From Desulfobacteraceae bacterium (GTDB taxonomy: Bacteria; Desulfobacterota; Desulfobacteria; Desulfobacterales; Desulfosarcinaceae): a DNA stretch of 27,480 bases. The notes under the pieces are model-generated. The model saw only the letters and a list, made by a program, of their open reading frames with translations. It did not search any database and was not told the origin of the DNA. The stretch is taken from assembly GCA_027025615.1 (NCBI GenBank), contig JALVQM010000040.1:1-27480 (forward strand), given 5' to 3'. Position numbers and translations under genes: made by a program. Below are positions 23,079-27,480 of this stretch, piece by piece; position 1 is the stretch's first letter; every line of letters begins with the position of its first letter.

Positions 23079-23396
23079 TCAGGAATTTTTAATTATTATG
23101 GCTACGTCGCTGTCACGTTTGACCCGGGCAATACCGGTAGCCTTTGTCTCAAGGGATTCCATCCCTGCCATGGGCTTGGTCATCGCGGCTGACAAAAAGA
23201 TCGAGCCGGGCATTTCCGGCATTGGTTCGTCGGTAATAATTATATCAACAGTATGTTTCATATGTTTCACTATAGTGGTCATTGCCTGTTATGCATCATT
23301 GGCGTTAAGAACCGGGTGGTTACCATGGACCAGAATCTTTTCCAGGACATCCAGGACTACAGGTTGGTCATCAACTGTCAGGATTTTGGCCTGCAT
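23079..23396 (-). pseudogene. Response-regulator receiver domain gene broken by an in-frame TAA
   Basis: A well-placed AGGAG lies 9 bases before ATG 23396. The frame reads KILTVDDQPVVLDVLEKIL, with the Asp pair of the acidic pocket, then NANDA and a TAA at codon 36 (23289-23291). The same frame continues QAMTTIVKHMKHTVDIIITDEPMPEMPG, which is the receiver beta-3 with the phospho-acceptor Asp at codon 56, and ends VKRDSDVAIIIKNS, stopping before the conserved Thr and Lys. An apparent partial duplication (MTKPMAGMESLE resembling the DxPMPxMxG loop) lies between. It is most simply a single-domain response regulator that has lost its C-terminus and gained a nonsense codon. The NUDIX gene starts 21 bp downstream. 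Confidence 0.75.
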
Positions 23397-23646
23397 GGTA
23401 CAAATCTCCTGCTCGAAATCCGGCAATATCCTGTCGTTTAAACCGAAGATACCTAACTTCAACATTATTATGATGAATGTGTCAATGTATAAGTAACCTG
23501 GCTTTTACTTTCTGTAGAAGTATCATTTGCATACCGACTTGCTGATTTTGCCGGGATACTGTAGGATGGGCAAAGTCAATTCCGGAACAAGACAAGTATT
23601 ATCTTAATCCGTTGACTGGAACCGATACCATCAAAAGGAGCCTGAA

Positions 23647-25554
23647 ATGGATCTGTTGCAATATTGCCCCCAGAAGGTTGTAAGTGCCCAGCGGGCAATA
23701 GCAAATATTAAAAATGGAAGTCGGGTTTTTCTGGGCACGGGATGTGGTGAACCACAACACCTGATTCGCACCATGGTGGAAAACCAGTCGATTCAGGATG
23801 TGATGGTTTACCAAATGCTTTCTTCTACTTTGTCCAATTATGTAGATGATTCATCATTTCTGCGACGTTTTGCTATGAAGCTTTTTTTCATCAGCTCAAG
23901 CATGCGCAAAGCCGCCTTTGAAGGTAAAATAGACTATCTGCCGTCATATTTATCACAAATCCCGCGCCTGTTTGCCAGCCGGCGGATCGGGCTGGACGTG
24001 GCTCTGATCCAGGTCAGTCCCCCCGACAGATTCGGCTATTGCAGCCTGGGTGTTTCGGTAGACATTACGCGGGCCGGAATGGAAAATGCTTCCATGGTAA
24101 TCGCCCAGATCAATCCACGTATGCCGCGCACATGGGGAGACAGTTTCGTCCACGTGGATGATATTGATTACCTGGTATTTTACGAAGAGCCCCTGGTTGA
24201 AGCATTGCCGAGTGTCAAGAACCAGGAAGTAGCTTTACGGATAGGTTTTTATGTTAACCAGTTGGTTGAAGACGGGTCCACTCTCCAGATTGGTTTTGGA
24301 CACTTGCCCTATTCTATTCTGCAGTATCTGGATAATAAAAACGACCTTGGTATCCATACCCAGTTGATAACCGATGCCTTCCTTCCGCTTTTGGAAAAAA
24401 AAGTGATTAGCAACAAGAAAAAAACACTTTTACCGGGCCGAACTGTGGCTTCAATATGTATGGGATCTGAGAAAATATATGATTTTGTGGACAACAACCC
24501 CAATTTCTACTTTAGATCTTCTGAATTTGTAAATGACCCCACTGTTATTTCGCGTAACGACAATCTGGTTTCTATTTCTTCGGCCTTGGAAGTAGATCTG
24601 ACAGGGCAGGTGTGTACCGACTCAATGGGTTATCTTTTTTACAGCGGGATCGGAGACCAGGTGGATTTTATTCGCGGCAGTGCAATGTCAAAGGGAGGGT
24701 TTTCAATTATTGCCCTGCCTTCCACAGCCCAGGACGGCAAGGTTTCGCGTATAGTTCCCCACTTGAGTGAAGGTGCCGGGGTTGCTACCACGAGGGCCGA
24801 TGTTGATTTTGTGGTTACCGAGTACGGGATAGCCGAGTTGAGAGGAAAGAGCATCTACCAACGGGTTATGGAACTTGCCCAGATTGCGCATCCAAAGTTT
24901 CGCGAGGAATTGATAGAGGTCGCCAAGAAAAGGCATTATATTTTTGCTGACCAACTGCCACCGGTTCAGGATGATCTGCTTTTTCTGGAAGGTTACAAAT
25001 CAAGGATGACATTGAAAAATGGGAAAACCATCGAGTTCCGTCCCTTGTTGCCTTCCGACGAATTCGCTTATCGAAATTTTTTCTACTCCCTGAAAGAAGA
25101 GACGATTTACTATCGTTTTTTTTACAAGATGAAATTGTTTTCTCACGAAGTTGTTCAGCGCCAGTGGGCCAATGTTGATTACCGCAAGAACATGTCTATG
25201 ATAGGTGTTATTCGTACAGGTGGTCATCAGGAGATAATGGCCATTGGTTCGTACGCAGACAACGGAACCAACCGGGCAGAAGTGGCTTTTGTGGTGCGTG
25301 AAGATTTCCAGTCAATGGGAGTCGGAAGTCATTTGCTTGCCCTGCTGGAACAGATTGCCAGGGAAAACGGATATGTAGGATTTGTTGCATCTGTTCTTCG
25401 GGAAAATACGGCCATGTTGAGGGTTTTCAAAAAACGTTTTCCCAATGCCAGGATTGAAAATACCGGCGGAAACGATGTCCTGGTTACCATGGATTTTGCC
25501 GATGCCTGCCAAGAACAAAATCAGGACAAGTCTGCCCGGGAAAATGAAAGCTGA
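23647..25554 (+). CDS. Acetyl-CoA hydrolase/transferase fused to GNAT acetyltransferase
   Basis: This 635-residue protein has two domains. Residues 1-430 form a class I CoA-transferase/acetyl-CoA hydrolase (Ach1/4-hydroxybutyrate CoA-transferase type): VFLGTGCGEPQHLI, VSPPDRFGYCSLGVSVD, LQIGFGHLP, FRSSEFVNDP, and a late VTEYGIAELRGKS. Residues about 465-620 form a GNAT domain with RAEVAFVVREDFQSMGVGSHLLALLEQIA (acetyl-CoA pyrophosphate loop QxxGxG/H). In the family the catalytic Glu sits in GIHTEM; here GIHTQL places Gln at residue 239. Such fusions occur widely in Desulfobacterota and could combine acyl-CoA handling with protein or metabolite acetylation. An AAGGAG lies 8 bases before the ATG. 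The next gene, rsmG, overlaps its end by 11 bases. Confidence 0.9.
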   Translation: MDLLQYCPQKVVSAQRAIANIKNGSRVFLGTGCGEPQHLIRTMVENQSIQDVMVYQMLSSTLSNYVDDSSFLRRFAMKLFFISSSMRKAAFEGKIDYLPSYLSQIPRLFASRRIGLDVALIQVSPPDRFGYCSLGVSVDITRAGMENASMVIAQINPRMPRTWGDSFVHVDDIDYLVFYEEPLVEALPSVKNQEVALRIGFYVNQLVEDGSTLQIGFGHLPYSILQYLDNKNDLGIHTQLITDAFLPLLEKKVISNKKKTLLPGRTVASICMGSEKIYDFVDNNPNFYFRSSEFVNDPTVISRNDNLVSISSALEVDLTGQVCTDSMGYLFYSGIGDQVDFIRGSAMSKGGFSIIALPSTAQDGKVSRIVPHLSEGAGVATTRADVDFVVTEYGIAELRGKSIYQRVMELAQIAHPKFREELIEVAKKRHYIFADQLPPVQDDLLFLEGYKSRMTLKNGKTIEFRPLLPSDEFAYRNFFYSLKEETIYYRFFYKMKLFSHEVVQRQWANVDYRKNMSMIGVIRTGGHQEIMAIGSYADNGTNRAEVAFVVREDFQSMGVGSHLLALLEQIARENGYVGFVASVLRENTAMLRVFKKRFPNARIENTGGNDVLVTMDFADACQEQNQDKSARENES

Positions 25555-26305
25555 AAATAAAAATTCCATTGAATTTTATTCAAAACGGAAAAATCCGGGG
25601 CAAATCCCGATGACGATCGGTTCCGTCAAATGGAAGCAATTTGTCCTGGATTTGGCTGCAAATTTTGGTCTGGGGTTGAACGCTGAGCATGCCTCGATTT
25701 TTGCTCACCACGCAATCGAGTTGGAAAGATGGAACAAAAGAATTAACCTGACGGCCTTGCGTGATCCTGTCCAGGTGGCTATCAAGCATTTTATCGATTC
25801 TATAGCACCTTTGCAAGAACTGCAGATAGGCCGGAGGGTCCTTGATCTGGGTACCGGTGGGGGGTTTCCCGGTCTACCCCTGAAGGTTATGCGCCCAGGG
25901 ATAGACCTTGTGATGATTGATGGTTCCGGTAAAAAAATTAGTTTTGTCAAACACGTAATTCGGACTTTGGAAATCGCCCGGGCCGATGCTTTTCAATTGA
26001 GAGCAGAGCAAATGAAAAGCAGCCCAAGGTGGAGGGAAAGTTTCGATACCGTGGTCTGCCGTGCCCTGGGAACGGTTAACCAGGTTGTCAATCTGGCCTT
26101 GCCCCTGATGAAACCCGGTGCCAAGTTGTGGATTTGGAAATCAGACCATTGGCAGAAGGAAGAAAAAGACTGGCCACCTGACCAACATTCCGGGCGGTTT
26201 GAGGTAAAACTAGATGGGTCCAGCCTGACAGGCGGTGCATTTTCTTACAATCTGCCCGGCGGGTCATCCAAAAGGTGGATTGTGGAATTGATAAAGTCAG
26301 ATTAG
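25544..26305 (+). CDS. rsmG: 16S rRNA (guanine-527 N7)-methyltransferase
   Basis: Methylates G527 in the 530 loop of 16S rRNA using S-adenosylmethionine. HAIELERWNKRINLTALRDP, HFIDSIAPL, the SAM-binding LDLGTGGGFPGLPL, KKISFVKHV and VVCRALGTV are all typical of GidB/RsmG. The frame is open from 25445. ATG 25544 gives 253 residues and overlaps the previous stop by 11 bases. ATG 25610 gives 231 residues, closer to the usual 205-240, with a GGGG about 9 bases upstream, and may be the true start. Here it is coupled to a CoA-transferase gene instead of the common mnmG/parA neighbours. Confidence 0.93.
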   Translation: MKAENKNSIEFYSKRKNPGQIPMTIGSVKWKQFVLDLAANFGLGLNAEHASIFAHHAIELERWNKRINLTALRDPVQVAIKHFIDSIAPLQELQIGRRVLDLGTGGGFPGLPLKVMRPGIDLVMIDGSGKKISFVKHVIRTLEIARADAFQLRAEQMKSSPRWRESFDTVVCRALGTVNQVVNLALPLMKPGAKLWIWKSDHWQKEEKDWPPDQHSGRFEVKLDGSSLTGGAFSYNLPGGSSKRWIVELIKSD

Positions 26306-26374
26306 AGAAATTACATGATTTTTAAGGTTTTAAGCAGGCATGGTGTCGGTAACTTTGTTCAAGTCGGCCTTCGT

Positions 26375-26393
26375 GGCAGCCTGCTTGGCTGCC
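26375..26393. repeat. Hairpin between convergent rsmG and carB
   Basis: GGCAGCC and GGCTGCC form a perfect 7-bp stem with loop TGCTT in the 135-bp convergent gap. No T-run follows on either strand, so it is at best a weak bidirectional terminator. Confidence 0.4.
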
Positions 26394-26440
26394 TCAACAA
26401 TCCAAATGTTATTCAGCGCAACAAAGATATCAGACTTTTC

Positions 26441-27480
26441 TCAGCGAACCTCAGGTATGTTCAGGTAATCCTGTAGCGCCTGTGGCTCTGGCTGAACGTT
26501 TTTTGCCCCGGCAATACCTCTTGCAGCTACTATTGCTGCCGCCGGTGCTGTCAAGGTCACCACTCCGTAAGCCATTGCTGTTTTGCGAATCAGGGCATCA
26601 TCCCGGTGACTTTGACCGCTCGAAGGTGTATTAATTATAATCTGTACCTTACGGTTTTTGATTTCATCCACCAGGTTGGGTCGTCCGAAGCCCAGCTTGC
26701 GTACCTGTTCAGCTTTAATGCCATGATTTGCAAGAAAATCGGCTGTACCCCTTGTGGCTTTAATTACAAAACCGATCGATTGCAACAGGCGGGCCGGTTC
26801 AAGAACACTGGCCTTGTCTTCGTCGGTAACGGTTATTAAAACTCCACCTCCGGTAGGAAGGGGCATTTGGCCGGCCAGGCTGCTTTTGAAATAAGCTTCA
26901 CCAAAGTCTTTTCCCAAACCAAGCACTTCTCCGGTGGATCTTACCAGCGGCCCGGGCAAGGGATCGGTTTCGGGAAACACGTTAAAGGGGAAAACCGCTG
27001 TACGTACGGCCCGGAATTGTGGCTGTGTGTTTTCGATATTCATTTCTTCCAGGGATTGTCCAAGCAGCAGGCGGGCTGCTATTCCGGCCAAAGGCAGGCC
27101 GCACAATTTAGATGTAAGCGGGAGAGTTGGCGAGGCCCAGGGCCTGACTTCAAGCAGATAGACCGTGTCGCGGTAGATTGCCAGGCGGATATTGAAGGGA
27201 CCCACCAGCCCAAGTTGTCTGGCTACTATCTTGATGTAAGCATCAATTGTTTCCAAATGACGCGGGGCAATACTATAAGGTGGTGCTGCCAGGGCCGCGT
27301 CACATCCATGAACTCCAGCCAATTCTATCTGTTCAAATACCAGTGGGGCAAAAACCAGATTGCCGTCAGAGATGGCATCAGCCTGGACTTCTATGGCGTA
27401 TTCCAGGAAACGTTCTGCGACCAGGCCTTTGGTTTCTGCTCTGGCTGCCAGTATATTTTTCCGATTTTCAAGCATGGCCT
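26441..27480 (-). CDS. carB: Carbamoyl-phosphate synthase large-subunit-like protein, C-terminal part (5' end beyond window)
   Basis: The frame is open to the window edge, so only the last 346 or so codons are seen. The part shown aligns with the end of the second ATP-grasp half (LVAERFLEYAIEVQADAISDGN, QIELAGVHGCDA, VYLLEVRPWASPTLPLTSKLCGLPLA, RSTGEVLGLGKDFGEAYFKS). It also covers the C-terminal MGS-like regulatory domain (GFVIKATRGTADFL, IINTPSSGQSHRDDALIRKTAM). Family residues are missing: NVQFA is NIRLA, EVNPRAS is EVRPWAS and GVHSGDS is GVHGCDA, so the Gln and Asn metal ligands of that half are Arg. The fold is clearly CarB, but it may be a degenerate or specialised paralogue. The N-terminal half is needed to decide. 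Confidence 0.85.
   Translation of the reverse strand, partial: AMLENRKNILAARAETKGLVAERFLEYAIEVQADAISDGNLVFAPLVFEQIELAGVHGCDAALAAPPYSIAPRHLETIDAYIKIVARQLGLVGPFNIRLAIYRDTVYLLEVRPWASPTLPLTSKLCGLPLAGIAARLLLGQSLEEMNIENTQPQFRAVRTAVFPFNVFPETDPLPGPLVRSTGEVLGLGKDFGEAYFKSSLAGQMPLPTGGGVLITVTDEDKASVLEPARLLQSIGFVIKATRGTADFLANHGIKAEQVRKLGFGRPNLVDEIKNRKVQIIINTPSSGQSHRDDALIRKTAMAYGVVTLTAPAAAIVAARGIAGAKNVQPEPQALQDYLNIPEVR

Noticed and set aside
1..27480. Search for tRNA, rRNA, CRISPR arrays, insertion sequences and attachment sites
   Set aside because: No cloverleaf with a conserved T-loop, no spaced direct repeats, and no transposase or integrase reading frames were found by eye.

Overview
The window reads as chromosomal DNA from a Gram-negative bacterium, most likely a Desulfobacterota (old 'Deltaproteobacteria') lineage. 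This is inferred from gene content only: a NIL-domain ferredoxin, an EF-G with the AHIDSGKT P-loop of the spd/mitochondrial type, a PlsC-alpha/beta-hydrolase fusion, a CoA-transferase-GNAT fusion and a cyclic-dinucleotide GEMM-I riboswitch. No rRNA, tRNA, CRISPR array or insertion sequence was seen.

Layout. (1) 1-4046: the end of a surface-polysaccharide cluster, with a PssE/Alg13-like glycosyltransferase (cut by the window edge), a NodU/TobZ-type carbamoyltransferase and a GT2 glycosyltransferase. A GNAT-like acyltransferase on the other strand, visibly AT-rich, overlaps the GT2 tail by 92 bp. (2) 4594-5610: cytoplasmic L-asparaginase I. (3) 6083-13398: a sensory and c-di-GMP region. It holds a LivJ/UrtA-type periplasmic binding protein, the decayed remnant of a second copy, a dCache chemoreceptor, a small HAMP-only membrane protein, and a GEMM-I riboswitch with its own promoter and intrinsic terminator. 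The riboswitch leads into a two-gene operon encoding a coiled-coil polytopic membrane protein and a vWA lipoprotein. (4) 13421-16388, minus strand: tRNA modification genes mtaB and mnmA, plus a NIL-ferredoxin. (5) 16545-18743: lipid acyltransferase/hydrolase fusion. (6) 18779-23396, minus strand: a RecA-fold ATPase, fusA with a probable leader attenuator, an Smr-domain protein, a NUDIX hydrolase and a broken response-regulator receiver gene. (7) 23647-26305: CoA-transferase-GNAT fusion and rsmG. (8) 26441-end: the C-terminal part of a CarB-like protein whose second ATP-grasp half has lost metal-ligand residues.

The best candidate for an undescribed system is region 3. A cyclic-di-GMP riboswitch/terminator controls a membrane coiled-coil protein and an outer-envelope vWA lipoprotein, and sits directly downstream of a binding protein, a chemoreceptor and an orphan HAMP protein. 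The riboswitch and terminator are seen directly in the sequence. The function of the regulated pair, and any mechanistic link to the chemoreceptor, are inference.
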